The notes under the pieces: generated by a model
Seen by the model: only the letters and a program-made list of their open reading frames with translations
The model's database searches: none
What the model was told of the DNA's origin: nothing
Shown: positions 8,802 through 17,477 of the stretch, one piece after another
How positions within the stretch are numbered: the first letter of the stretch is position 1
How the letters are laid out: the number at the start of each line of letters is the position of its first letter
Translations under genes and position numbers: made by a program
Assembly (NCBI RefSeq): GCF_000427665.1
Contig: NZ_KE386572.1
Span: forward strand, 3,248,196 to 3,312,195
Direction: 5' to 3'
Source of the DNA: Geminicoccus roseus DSM 18922
GTDB taxonomy: Bacteria; Pseudomonadota; Alphaproteobacteria; Geminicoccales; Geminicoccaceae
Length of the DNA: 64,000 bases

Positions 8802-8839
8802 GCAGATTTGAGCTTCCGGAAACTTCCGAACAAATCTGC
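8802..8839. promoter_or_regulatory. Inverted repeat abutting the 8801 start codon
   Basis: GCAGATTTG (8802-8810) and CAAATCTGC (8831-8839) form 9-bp perfect arms around 20 nt that hold a purine-rich GGAAG. It ends exactly at the ATG at 8801. It could be an operator or a translation-controlling hairpin for the EPS operon leader. Confidence 0.45.
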
Positions 8840-8941
8840 AATAATTTCGTCAGAGCTGTGGAACCAAACCGGAGCCTGCCCAGTTCTGGTTCCGAGCCAC
8901 TGCACCGCAGTTTAGACATGTCCGGGGCACAAGCAATACCG

Positions 8942-8964
8942 CACCGCAGCAAAAAGCTGCGGTG
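8942..8964 (-). terminator. Probable terminator of the rare-sugar operon
   Basis: CACCGCAGC and GCTGCGGTG form 9-bp perfect arms around an A5/T5 loop, about 105 nt past the stop of the last operon gene (hydrolase). No run of T follows on the minus strand, so termination is inferred from position and stem strength. Confidence 0.4.
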
Positions 8965-9067
8965 GCAGTGTCGCACTGGATGTCCAGGAGTTCCGAGGAA
9001 CAAGAACAGGCTTGTCCCAAGTGTTCGCCAATAGCGAGAAATTGCTACGGGCCCGGAAACCGGCGTA

Positions 9068-9910
9068 TCAGCTGGGCGTAGAGGTCGCCGTTGCGGCCAG
9101 ACGGTCGAGAAAGCCAGCCAGAGCTGCGCGGAATTCTCGCGTGTAGAGTGAACGGTCCGCCACTTTCGGGGTGATCTCGGTCAGGCGGGCCTTGGGGATC
9201 AGTTGCGCCAGGGCCACGGCGTGGCCGAACGGATGGACCTCGTCCCGGCCATGGCCGAGCACCAGGGTCGGCAGGCCGAGGGCGGCCAGGGCGGCGGCGG
9301 GGACGCCGGGGCCGTCGGCGGAGACCTGCCGCAGGAGGGCGGCGGTGACCGGCTGGGGTGCGCGGGCGAAGAAGCCCCGTAGCGAGGCGAGATTGTCCGG
9401 GGCGGCGGCCGCCAGATGCCGGGCGGTGTCGCTGGCCTCGAAGCGGCGCTGCGCCTCCTCGGCCGGGTGGCCTGTCAGCAGGCGGCCGACCAGGGCGTTA
9501 GGCTGCATGTTGGCTGGAGCAGAGTCGGTCACCCAGGCCGGGCGGGCCAGGACCAGGGCGCGCACCAGGTCCGGCCGGGTGGCCGCCAGGCGCAGGGCGA
9601 TCGCGGCCCCCATGGAGATGCCGCCGACCACCACCGGGCCGCCGACCCGGCGCTCGATCATGGCGGCCAGGTCATCGGTGAAGGTGGCGATCGACAGGGC
9701 GTCCAGGGGACCTGGCTCGGAAGCGCCGTGGCCGCGGCATTCCAGGGTCAGCCGGCGCAGGCCGGGCGCGGCCGGGAAGATCTCGGCGACCTGCGGCTCG
9801 GCCCCGCACAGGCCATGCTGGAACACCACCGGCAGGCGCGGATCGCCCGGCTCGCCGTCGTCCCACAGGCTGAAGCGCAGGCCGGCATGGTGGAAGGGGC
9901 GGAAGGTCAT
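9068..9910 (-). CDS. Alpha/beta hydrolase with atypical catalytic triad
   Basis: A 280-residue alpha/beta-hydrolase-fold protein (PF12697/PF00561). It has the oxyanion HGLCG (32-36), RGHGAS and the nucleophile elbow GGISMGAA with Ser. A candidate acid lies in GHGRDEVHPF, but the usual C-terminal catalytic histidine is not evident (LTEITPKVADRSLYTREF follows). It may use a nearby His or act non-canonically. It is the last gene of the sugar operon, its ATG overlapping the preceding stop (ATGA). A lactonase-type step in sugar oxidation would fit the context, next to a Gfo/Idh/MocA dehydrogenase, but that is inference. Confidence 0.8.
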   Translation of the reverse strand: MTFRPFHHAGLRFSLWDDGEPGDPRLPVVFQHGLCGAEPQVAEIFPAAPGLRRLTLECRGHGASEPGPLDALSIATFTDDLAAMIERRVGGPVVVGGISMGAAIALRLAATRPDLVRALVLARPAWVTDSAPANMQPNALVGRLLTGHPAEEAQRRFEASDTARHLAAAAPDNLASLRGFFARAPQPVTAALLRQVSADGPGVPAAALAALGLPTLVLGHGRDEVHPFGHAVALAQLIPKARLTEITPKVADRSLYTREFRAALAGFLDRLAATATSTPS

Positions 9911-10743
9911 GCCAGGCGGGCGCGCAGGAAGGCGGCCACGCCTGGGGCCTCATCAGCGGCAAGGCCATGGGTGACCAGGGGCCCGGTGAAGCCGATCCGG
10001 CGCAGGCCGGCCAGGTAATGGTCGTAGTCGAGCACGCCGGTGCCGGCGGTGGCGAAGCTGCCGTCGGGGGCGCGGTCCTTGGCGTGGGCCATGGCGATCC
10101 GGTCGCCCAGAAGGTCCAGGGCCTCGTCGACCAGGCGGTGCTGTTCCTGCAGGGTGGCGGTCTCGAACAGATTGGCCGGATCCAGCACGACCACGATCCG
10201 CTCCGAGTCCAGCTCATCGATCAGGCGCCGGGCCTTGGCGGCACTGTCGACCACGTTGGCGAGCTCCGGCTCCACCCCCAGGACCAGGTCGAACTCGCGG
10301 GCGACCGCCACCGCCTGGCTCATGCTGGCCAGAAGGTCGTCCCAGGCGGCCGGCAGGGCGTTGTCGGGATGGTGGCGCCACTGGTCGTCCGGGTCGCGGG
10401 TGCCTGTGCACAAGGTGAGCATCGGGATGGCCAGCTGGCAGGAAGCCTCGGCCAGGACGCGCAGCCTTGCCAGGCCGTCCCGGCGGACCCGGACGTCCGG
10501 GTGGATCATGTTGAAGGTCGCCGACATCGCGCACAGCTCGACGCCGGTGCGGTTCGACGCAGAGGCGATCGCGGCGATGGTGGCGTCGTCGATCCGGCCG
10601 GGCAGGGAGGGCAGGCCGCAGCAGGCCATGTTGAACTGGGTGGTCTCGAATCCTGCGGCCCTGACCTGGGCCAGGACCGCGAGCGGGTCGGCGCCGGGGA
10701 AGGTCTTGGCGAAGATGCCGAGGCGGATGGCGGACGTCGGCAT
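9907..10743 (-). CDS. Sugar phosphate isomerase/epimerase-like TIM barrel
   Basis: A 278-residue AP-endonuclease-2-like TIM barrel (PF01261). Likely metal ligands are seen in LGVEPELANV (Glu), VVLDPANLFE (Asp) and MAHAKDR (His, Lys). The family includes ketose epimerases, inosose dehydratases and hydroxypyruvate isomerases. ATG at 10743 overlaps the upstream stop by one base (TGATG), and the gene ends inside the hydrolase start, so three consecutive genes are coupled. It probably acts on the oxidised sugar made by the preceding dehydrogenase (inference). Confidence 0.83.
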   Translation of the reverse strand: MPTSAIRLGIFAKTFPGADPLAVLAQVRAAGFETTQFNMACCGLPSLPGRIDDATIAAIASASNRTGVELCAMSATFNMIHPDVRVRRDGLARLRVLAEASCQLAIPMLTLCTGTRDPDDQWRHHPDNALPAAWDDLLASMSQAVAVAREFDLVLGVEPELANVVDSAAKARRLIDELDSERIVVVLDPANLFETATLQEQHRLVDEALDLLGDRIAMAHAKDRAPDGSFATAGTGVLDYDHYLAGLRRIGFTGPLVTHGLAADEAPGVAAFLRARLA

Positions 10744-11825
10744 CACAGGGGGCCCTCCACCTCGGCCAGGCGCACCGGCCGGCCGCTCTCGACGCTGCGG
10801 GCGATCGCGATCATGCCGCGCACCGAGGCCAGGCCGTCGACCACGTCGGCACCGGTCTGGGGGGCGCCGTTCAGGATCACGTCGGCGAAGCCCTCCAGCT
10901 GGCGGCGGTAGAAATGGCCGTCGGCGCCCAGCACGCGGCGGGTGGTGGCGTCCTTCTCGTGGAAGATCTCGACGTCCGAGGACTTGTAGTACCAGGGATT
11001 GAAGGTCTTGGCGAAGATCGAGCCGTGCTCGCCATAGATGGTGAAGCCTTCGTGCCAGTCGCCGCGGACCGCCACGGTGAGGTCGAGATGACCGAGCGTG
11101 CCGTTGGCGAAGGCCACGTCGACGAACCAGCAATAGGCGCCGAAGCGCTCGGACAGGCGGGCGCTGACTTCCGTGATCTCGCCGGCGAAGTAGCGCGCGG
11201 TATCCAGCAGGTGGCTGCCATGGGCCAGCATGAAGTAGCGGCGCTTGTCGGCCTTGGGGTCGCCCGAGGGCTTGCGGGCGTTCTGGCTCTTGACCATCAG
11301 CGGCTGGACCGCGTCGGTCATCGCGTAGCGGTGGGTGCTGTCGCAGTACCAGGCTTTCAGCGCCTGGAGCTCGCCCATCTCGGTGTCGATGAAGGCGCGG
11401 GCGGCCTGGAGGCCCGGGTCGAAACGTTTCATGTGGCCGACCTGCAGGGTCAGGCCGGTCTGCTTCACCAATGCTGCCAGTTGCTCGGTCTCCTCGACCG
11501 AGACGCCCAGCGGCTTCTCGCACAGGACATGCTTGCCGGCCTTGAGCGCCCGGATCGCAGCCGGGACGTGGAAGGCGTCGGAGGTGGCGATGATCACCGC
11601 CTCCAGCTCCGGGTCCTCCAGCATCCGGTCGTAGTCGGCGAAGGACTTTTTCGGTGCATGGGTCGCGGCCATCCGCTCGCGCAGATCGTCGGCGACGTCG
11701 CAGATAGCAAAGAGCTCGGCATTCCCGGCCTTGGTGCAGCTCTCGAAATGAGCGGCCTGGGCGATCGGGCCGCAGCCGAGCACGCCCACGCGCAGCAGGC
11801 GGTCCTGTTTGGTCGGCATGGTCAC
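10743..11825 (-). CDS. Gfo/Idh/MocA family oxidoreductase
   Basis: A 360-residue NAD(P)-dependent sugar or cyclitol dehydrogenase. The N-terminal Rossmann fold (PF01408) shows GVLGCGPIAQAAHF (about 13-26) and the catalytic-lysine motif CEKPLGVS. The C-terminal alpha/beta domain has GHMKRFDPGL and the HGSHLLDTARYF block that supplies the active-site Asp/His. It follows the ABC ATPase gene by 10 nt. With the isomerase and DUF993 gene it forms a catabolic set for an unusual sugar; the exact substrate cannot be read from sequence. Confidence 0.88.
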   Translation of the reverse strand: MTMPTKQDRLLRVGVLGCGPIAQAAHFESCTKAGNAELFAICDVADDLRERMAATHAPKKSFADYDRMLEDPELEAVIIATSDAFHVPAAIRALKAGKHVLCEKPLGVSVEETEQLAALVKQTGLTLQVGHMKRFDPGLQAARAFIDTEMGELQALKAWYCDSTHRYAMTDAVQPLMVKSQNARKPSGDPKADKRRYFMLAHGSHLLDTARYFAGEITEVSARLSERFGAYCWFVDVAFANGTLGHLDLTVAVRGDWHEGFTIYGEHGSIFAKTFNPWYYKSSDVEIFHEKDATTRRVLGADGHFYRRQLEGFADVILNGAPQTGADVVDGLASVRGMIAIARSVESGRPVRLAEVEGPL

Positions 11826-11835
11826 GGATATCCTG

Positions 11836-12996
11836 TCAGGCGGCCCGGGCGATCCCGGGCCGGGCGTAGATGGCGGCGCCGCTCTGGCGGTCGAACAGCA
11901 CGGCCTTGGCGTAGTCGACGTCCAGGGTCAGGGTCTGGCCCTCCTGGACATGGGCGTCGGCCGGCAGGCGGCCCATCAGCTCGACCTCGCCCAAGCGGAG
12001 AGCCAGGAACATGTCGGGGCCGGTGGGCTCCAGGACGTCGACGGTGAAGGGAAGCGGCTGCACCTCGCGGGCGCGGCCCATGCCGGGCTCGGCGATCCAT
12101 TCCGGGCGCAGGCCGAGCACGACCTTCTGGCCGGGCTTCAAGTCGTCGGGATCGGCGGTGGACGGGATCGGCAGGGTGCCGGCGTCGCCCGGAACGCCGT
12201 CCAGGCGCAGGGCCCTGGAGGGGCCGTTGGCGACGATCTCGGCGTCCAGCAGGTTCATGGCCGGCGAGCCCATGAAGGTCGCGACGAAGGCGTTGGCCGG
12301 GCGGTCGTAGATCTCGGCGGGCGTGCCGAACTGCTGGAGGATGCCGTCCTTCATCACCGCGATCCGGGTGGCCATGGTCATCGCCTCGATCTGGTCGTGG
12401 GTGACGTAGACGATGGTGGCGCCAAGCCTTGCGTGCAGCTTCTTGATCTCGGTGCGCATCTCCACGCGCAGCTTGGCATCGAGGTTGGAGAGCGGCTCGT
12501 CAAAGAGGAAGATCTTGGGCTCGCGCACCAGGGCCCGGCCCATGGCGACGCGCTGGCGCTGGCCGCCGGAAAGCTGCGAGGGGCGGCGGTCGAGCAAATG
12601 GTTGATCTTGAGCAGCTCGGCGACCGCGCCGATGCGCTTCTTGCGCTCCTCCTTGGGCATCCCGGCCATCTCCAGGGAGAAGCCGATGTTCTCGCCCACC
12701 GTCATCGACGGGTAGAGGGCGTAGGACTGGAACACCATGGCGATGTCCCGTTCCTTGGGCTCCAGGTCGTTGACCACCTTGCCGTCGATCTTGATGGCCC
12801 CGGACGTCGAGCTGTCCAGGCCGGCGATGACGTTGAGCAGGGTGGACTTGCCGCAGCCCGAGGGGCCGACCAGCACCAGGAAGTCGCCGTGGCCGATGCC
12901 GATATGGATGTCCTTGAGGACCTCGACGCTGCCGAAGCGCTTGCCGATATGCTCGATGTCCAGGCTTGCCACGTTCGTTGTTCCCTTGCCGTTCAA
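11836..12996 (-). CDS. Sugar ABC transporter ATPase (UgpC/MalK type)
   Basis: The 386-residue ATPase of a CUT1 sugar importer: Walker [10 protein letters not shown] (about 39-47), signature [15 protein letters not shown], Walker [13 protein letters not shown], the H-loop VTHDQ, and a C-terminal TOBE/MalK regulatory domain from about residue 240. It would sit on the cytosolic face of the two permeases encoded just upstream. It starts with ATG at 12996, 34 nt after the permease stop. Confidence 0.92.
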   Translation of the reverse strand: MNGKGTTNVASLDIEHIGKRFGSVEVLKDIHIGIGHGDFLVLVGPSGCGKSTLLNVIAGLDSSTSGAIKIDGKVVNDLEPKERDIAMVFQSYALYPSMTVGENIGFSLEMAGMPKEERKKRIGAVAELLKINHLLDRRPSQLSGGQRQRVAMGRALVREPKIFLFDEPLSNLDAKLRVEMRTEIKKLHARLGATIVYVTHDQIEAMTMATRIAVMKDGILQQFGTPAEIYDRPANAFVATFMGSPAMNLLDAEIVANGPSRALRLDGVPGDAGTLPIPSTADPDDLKPGQKVVLGLRPEWIAEPGMGRAREVQPLPFTVDVLEPTGPDMFLALRLGEVELMGRLPADAHVQEGQTLTLDVDYAKAVLFDRQSGAAIYARPGIARAA

Positions 12997-13030
12997 GCCG
13001 CTCGGGTGGTGGTTCGAGGATAAGACGGGC

Positions 13031-13921
13031 TCAGCCCTTGACCGCGCCGGCCATCAACCCGCGCAGGAAGAAGCGGCCCAGGAGCAGGTAGACCAGGATG
13101 GTGGGGGCGGCGGTGATCATGGCGCTGGCCATGTCGACATTGTAGAGCTTCACGCCGGTGGAGGTGTTGACCAGGTTGTTCAGCGCCACGGTGATCGGCT
13201 GGCTTTCGCCGGCGGCGAACGAGGCGCCGAACAGGAAGTCGTTCCAGATCCCGGTGAACTGCCAGATCACCGACACCACCACGATCGGCCAGGACACCGG
13301 CAGCAGCACCCGGAAGAAGATCTGCCAGAAGCCGGCGCCGTCCATGCGCGCGGCCTTCACCAGTTCGTCCGGCACCGCCACGTAGAAGTTGCGGAAGAAC
13401 ATGGTGGTGAAGCAGACGCCGTAGACCACGTGGACCAGGACCAAGCCCGCGGTGCTGCCGGCCAGCCCGATCTTGCCCAGCGTGAATGCCATCGGGATCA
13501 GCACGATCTGGAACGGGATGAAGCAGCCGAACATCATCGCGCCGAACAGGAAGTCGGCGCCGGGGAACCGCCACTTGGTCAGGACGTAGCCGTTCAAGGC
13601 ACCCAGGCCCACCGAGATCAGCACCGCCGGGACGACCAGCTGGATCGAGTTGAAGAAGTAGCCCTTGAGGCCCGAGCAGTCGACGCTGATGCAGGCGCTG
13701 CCCCAGGCGGCGTTCCAGGCGTCCAGGGTCACGGTCGCCGGCGGTGCCAGGAGGTTGCCGGAGCGGATCTCGTCCATGGACTTCAGCGAGGTGAAGACCA
13801 TCGAGACCAGCGGCATCAGGAACAGCGCGGCGGCCACGATCAGGGCGGTGTAGAGGGCGAAGCGGGCGACATCGACGCCGCTGCCGGAACGACGCAGGGT
13901 CGGCTCAGCCACGGCGCTCAT
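13031..13921 (-). CDS. Sugar ABC permease (MalG type)
   Basis: A 296-residue inner-membrane permease (PF00528) with six predicted helices and a large periplasmic loop after helix 1, carrying two cysteines (CISVDC). The EAA loop is [20 protein letters not shown]. It pairs with the MalF-type permease, whose stop it overlaps by 17 nt. Confidence 0.9.
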   Translation of the reverse strand: MSAVAEPTLRRSGSGVDVARFALYTALIVAAALFLMPLVSMVFTSLKSMDEIRSGNLLAPPATVTLDAWNAAWGSACISVDCSGLKGYFFNSIQLVVPAVLISVGLGALNGYVLTKWRFPGADFLFGAMMFGCFIPFQIVLIPMAFTLGKIGLAGSTAGLVLVHVVYGVCFTTMFFRNFYVAVPDELVKAARMDGAGFWQIFFRVLLPVSWPIVVVSVIWQFTGIWNDFLFGASFAAGESQPITVALNNLVNTSTGVKLYNVDMASAMITAAPTILVYLLLGRFFLRGLMAGAVKG

Positions 13922-14804
13922 TGCGCAGCTCCGAATAAAGGTAGGGGATGATGATCACCGCCAGCGCCACCAGCATGACCACGGCGCTGGCAGCGCCCAG
14001 GCCCATCTCGTTGCGGGTGAAGGTGGTGGTGTACATGAAGGTCGAGGGCAGCTCGGTGGCGTAGCCAGGCCCGCCCTTGGTCAGGGCGACCACGAGGTCG
14101 TAGGACTTGATCGCCAGATGGGCCTCGATCACGAAGGCGGTCAGGAACACCGGGCGCAAGGCCGGGATGATGATGCGGCTGTAGATCTTGAGGGTGGGCG
14201 CCCCGTCCATCCGGGCGGCACTCAGGATCTCCTGGTTGATCCCGCGCAGGCCCGCCAGGAACATCGCCATGACGAAGCCGGTGACCTGCCAGACCCCGGC
14301 GATCACCACCGTGTAGATCGCCATGTCGGGGTCGACCAGCCACTTGAAGCTGAAGCTTTCCCAGCCCCAGGACTGCACCATCCGCTCCAGGCCCAGGCCC
14401 GGGTTGAGCAGCCACTGCCAGATCACGCCGGTCACGATGAAGGACAGCGCCATCGGGTAGAGGAAGATCGTGCGGAACACCGCCTCGGCGCGGATCCGCC
14501 GGTCGATCAGGATCGCCAGCAGGAGGCCCAGCAGGGTCGCGCAGATGATGTAGAGGCTGGCGAAGATGAAGATGTTCTGGACCGCCACGGTCCAGCGCGG
14601 GTTGGAGAACAGCCGCTCGTACTGGTCAAAGCCGGTGAACACGAAGCGGGGGAACATCTTCGAGCCGGTGAAGGACAGGATCACCGAGAACAGCATGAAG
14701 CCGTACACGCCGACCAGCACCATCAGGACGCTGGGGGCGAGCACCGCCTCCGGAAGGAAGCTGCCGAGCGTCCGCTTGCCCGCGGGTTTTTCACTGTATG
14801 CCAT
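13905..14804 (-). CDS. Sugar ABC permease (MalF type)
   Basis: A 299-residue permease (PF00528), six helices, with the EAA motif INQEILSAARMDGAPTLKIY. It forms the translocation pore with the overlapping downstream permease. A perfect 11-bp stem-loop separates it from the binding-protein gene upstream, which probably lowers permease expression relative to the binding protein. Confidence 0.9.
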   Translation of the reverse strand: MAYSEKPAGKRTLGSFLPEAVLAPSVLMVLVGVYGFMLFSVILSFTGSKMFPRFVFTGFDQYERLFSNPRWTVAVQNIFIFASLYIICATLLGLLLAILIDRRIRAEAVFRTIFLYPMALSFIVTGVIWQWLLNPGLGLERMVQSWGWESFSFKWLVDPDMAIYTVVIAGVWQVTGFVMAMFLAGLRGINQEILSAARMDGAPTLKIYSRIIIPALRPVFLTAFVIEAHLAIKSYDLVVALTKGGPGYATELPSTFMYTTTFTRNEMGLGAASAVVMLVALAVIIIPYLYSELRNERRG

Positions 14805-14838
14805 CGGTGCCGGCCCGTGCCCGTTGCAGGAAAGGCGG

Positions 14839-14864
14839 CGGCCCGGGTGCTGCCACCCGGGCCG
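14839..14864 (-). terminator. Intercistronic stem-loop between binding protein and permease
   Basis: CGGCCCGGGTG and CACCCGGGCCG form perfect 11-bp arms with a CTGC loop, without a T-tract. Placed between the binding-protein stop (14876) and the permease start (14804), it resembles the mRNA-stabilising or partially terminating hairpins that raise binding-protein levels in sugar ABC operons. Equivalents occur at 44155 and 58411. Confidence 0.7.
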
Positions 14865-14875
14865 TCTCCACTAGA

Positions 14876-16138
14876 TCACTGAGCGGCGGCGACCGCGTCG
14901 ACCAGCGCCTGGGCGGCGTCGGCGGAGGACTGGTCGGAGTTGAAGTGGTTGGTCACCACGTCGAACATCGCGCCCTGCACCGCCGGGGGCTGAGCGTGGC
15001 CATGGGCCATCGAGCCCATCAGCGTGCCGGCCTCCTGGGCCGCCTTGATGTCGGCCATCGACTTCTGGCCGCAGGGGTCGAACTGGTCGCCGGGCACGTC
15101 GGTGCGCGCCGGGATCGAGCCCTTGGCCAGGTTGAAGGTCTCCTGGAACTCCGGCGACATGGCGGCGGAGGCCATGGCGAGCTGGGCCGGCTTGCGCTCC
15201 TCGCCGACATCGAACATCGCGAAGAAGTCGGTGTTGAACAGGAACGCGCCCTCGGTGCCAGGCGCCGTGGTGCACAGGATGTCGGTGCCGGGCTTCATGC
15301 CGGCCGCGATGATCTCGCCCTTGGCCCAGTCGCCCATGAGCTGCATGGCGGCGTCGCCCTTGAGCACCATGGCGGTGGCGAGGTTCCAGTCGCGCCCGGA
15401 GAAGTTCGGGTCGACGAAGCCGCGGATCTTGCGCATCTGGTCGAACACCTGGACCATGGTGTCCGAGCCCAGGGCTTCCGGATCGGCCTCGATGATGGCC
15501 TTCTGGTAGAACTCCGGCCCGCCGATACCCAGCACCACGTCGTCGAAGATGGTGGCGTCCTGCCAGTTCTGGCCGCCATGGGCCAGCGGCTGGATGCCCT
15601 TGTCCTGCAGGGTCTGCGCGACCTGGTTGAACTCCTCCCAGGTCTTGGGCGGGGTCAGGCCGTTCTCCTCGAAGATCTTGGCGTTCGACCACAGCCAGTT
15701 CGGGCGGTGGATGTTGACCGGGGCGGCGACCCAGTGGCCGTCATACTTGCCGAACTCCTGGATCGGCTCGGGCACCACCGCGTCCCAGCCCTCGGGCTCG
15801 GCCACCTCGGTCAGGTCGCCCAGATAGCCTTCCTCGGCCCAGGCCTTGAGCGACATGCCGAGCAGCTGCGCCGCGGTGGGCGGGTTGCCGGAGGTGACGC
15901 GGGCGCGAAGCGCGGTCATCGCCGCCTCGCCGGCACCGCCGGCGACCGGCATGTCGTTCCAGGCGATGCCCTGCTGCTCGAGATTCTCCTTGAGCACGTT
16001 GACGGCCGCGGCCTCGCCGCCGGACGTCCACCAGTGCAGGACCTCGACCGAGCCCTGGTCCTGGGCCTGGGCGGGCATGGCGGCGGCGGCCACGGCAAAG
16101 GCGGCGCCGCACACGGTGGTCAGCAATAGTCTCTTCAC
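14876..16138 (-). CDS. Sugar ABC transporter substrate-binding protein
   Basis: A 420-residue periplasmic extracellular solute-binding protein, family 1 (PF01547/PF13416). A clear Sec signal (VKRLLLTTVCGAAFAVAAAA, cleavage after AQA) fixes the start at GTG 16138, preceded by GGGGAGA; longer readings to 16267 would bury the signal. The mature part starts VEVLHWWTSGGE, typical of CUT1 proteins, and AAPVNIHRPNWLW and LMGDWAKGEI are family blocks. It has its own upstream region holding one copy of the proposed ROK operator. Confidence 0.92.
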   Translation of the reverse strand: MKRLLLTTVCGAAFAVAAAAMPAQAQDQGSVEVLHWWTSGGEAAAVNVLKENLEQQGIAWNDMPVAGGAGEAAMTALRARVTSGNPPTAAQLLGMSLKAWAEEGYLGDLTEVAEPEGWDAVVPEPIQEFGKYDGHWVAAPVNIHRPNWLWSNAKIFEENGLTPPKTWEEFNQVAQTLQDKGIQPLAHGGQNWQDATIFDDVVLGIGGPEFYQKAIIEADPEALGSDTMVQVFDQMRKIRGFVDPNFSGRDWNLATAMVLKGDAAMQLMGDWAKGEIIAAGMKPGTDILCTTAPGTEGAFLFNTDFFAMFDVGEERKPAQLAMASAAMSPEFQETFNLAKGSIPARTDVPGDQFDPCGQKSMADIKAAQEAGTLMGSMAHGHAQPPAVQGAMFDVVTNHFNSDQSSADAAQALVDAVAAAQ

Positions 16139-16218
16139 GTCGATCGTCTCCCCGGTCCCGATCTGTTGCTCCGGCAGGGCGCCCTCGCTGTTGCGCCATG
16201 GCGGCGATCGTGAACTTG

Positions 16219-16241
16219 GTTTGTTCACTGTCCAAACAAAA
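16219..16241. promoter_or_regulatory. Candidate ROK repressor operator (copy 1)
   Basis: The 23-bp site contains TTTGTT-N9-AACAAA (16220-16240), 81 nt upstream of the binding-protein start. Its sequence matches the site at 19193-19215, reverse-complemented, at 17 of 23 positions. AT-rich inverted repeats of this kind are typical operators of ROK repressors such as NagC and Mlc. Confidence 0.6.
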
Positions 16242-16277
16242 CAGCCACGAACCCCGCGGCTCGTCAAGAGAAATGCC

Positions 16278-17477
16278 TCAACCGTTCCGCCAGCGGTCCC
16301 GCCAGCGGCTGATCAGGTCCAGAGATAGCATTTCCTGGTGGAGCAGGCACGCGGCACCGATCGCCGGGCCGTCCTTGGTGTGATGGGCCAGGGCGAGGGT
16401 GGGGACCTGGTAGTCCTCGAACACGTGGCGGCGCAGGGCGTCGTGGACCTCCGCCTCGACGAACGGGTAGAGCCGCGCCACCGAGCCGCCCAGCACCACA
16501 TGGCCGGGATCCAGCACGTTGGCGACCGAGGCCAGGCCGCGGCCAAGCCAGTACGCGAAATGGCTGGCGGTCTCGCGGGCGGCCGCCTCCCCGGCGGCCA
16601 GGTCCTGGACCAGCGCGCCGATCGTGGCGCCGGCGCCGCCCTGCTCGTGCCAGTGCCGCAGCACCGCCTCCGCGCCGATCAGGTTCTCCCAGCGGCCGGG
16701 CGGGTCCAGGCGGTGGATGATGCCGGTCTCCGCCACCACCATGTGGCCGACCTCGCCGGAATAGCCGTGATGGCCGCGAAACAGCCGGCCCTGGGCCACG
16801 ATGCCCGAGCCGATGCCGTAATCCATGAACAGGCAGAGCAGGTCCTGGGGCTCTGCGTTGCGCCGGGCATAGATCTCGGCGATGGCGAACGCGTTGGCGT
16901 CGTTCTCGGAGGTCACCGGCAGGTCGTCGCCGAACTCGGCACGGACCAGTTCGGCGATCGGCACGTTGCGCCAGCGCAGGAACGGCCCGGTCAGCAGGAC
17001 GCCCCGATGGTCGTGCAGGCCCGGCACGGTCACGCACAGGCCGCGGATCCGGCCGGGATCCGGCAAATCGGCGATGACCTGGCGGACGAGATCGCAGGCC
17101 AGCCGCACCACCCCGTCCGGCCGGTTGCCCTCGACCTCGAAGGTGACCCGGCGGCGGGCAATCACCCGGGCCGCCAAGTCCAGCCCGACCACCACCACGT
17201 AGCCGACCCCGATCTCCGCCCCCAGGAAGAAGGCGCCTTCCGGGCGGATCGAGATGGCGATGCCGGGGCGGCCGGTGCGCACCACCTCGGCCCGTCCGGC
17301 GTCGGGGCGCTCGACCACCAGGCCATCGGCCAGGAGCTGGTTGATCAGGCTGCTGGCGGTGGAGCGGGTGAGGTCCAGCGCCCTTGCCAGGTCGGCGCGG
17401 CTCAAAGATTCCTGATGATAGAGCACCGAAAGCGCCCGCGCCTCGTTGAGCACGCGGACCGCCTGGGGCGTGGTCAC
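16278..17477 (-). CDS. ROK-family transcriptional repressor
   Basis: A 399-residue regulator of the NagC/XylR type. The N-terminal winged helix (about 5-70: LSRADLARALDLTRSTASSL) is fused to an ASKHA sugar-binding fold with a degenerate phosphate motif (GAEIGVGYVVVVGLDL). The ROK zinc cysteines are lacking, as often in sensors. GTG at 17477 overlaps the kinase stop (GTGA). It would release DNA when the transported sugar or its phosphate binds. Two copies of a shared 23-bp motif in this operon are the probable targets. Confidence 0.87.
   Translation of the reverse strand: MTTPQAVRVLNEARALSVLYHQESLSRADLARALDLTRSTASSLINQLLADGLVVERPDAGRAEVVRTGRPGIAISIRPEGAFFLGAEIGVGYVVVVGLDLAARVIARRRVTFEVEGNRPDGVVRLACDLVRQVIADLPDPGRIRGLCVTVPGLHDHRGVLLTGPFLRWRNVPIAELVRAEFGDDLPVTSENDANAFAIAEIYARRNAEPQDLLCLFMDYGIGSGIVAQGRLFRGHHGYSGEVGHMVVAETGIIHRLDPPGRWENLIGAEAVLRHWHEQGGAGATIGALVQDLAAGEAAARETASHFAYWLGRGLASVANVLDPGHVVLGGSVARLYPFVEAEVHDALRRHVFEDYQVPTLALAHHTKDGPAIGAACLLHQEMLSLDLISRWRDRWRNG

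Noticed and set aside
9907-11523. TIM-barrel gene read as a 538-residue protein
   Set aside because: The N-terminal extension is an out-of-frame reading of the Gfo/Idh/MocA gene; the true start is ATG 10743.
14839-14864. Stem-loop considered as a full transcription terminator
   Set aside because: The permease genes downstream have no promoter of their own visible and belong with the binding protein; read-through or mRNA processing is more likely.
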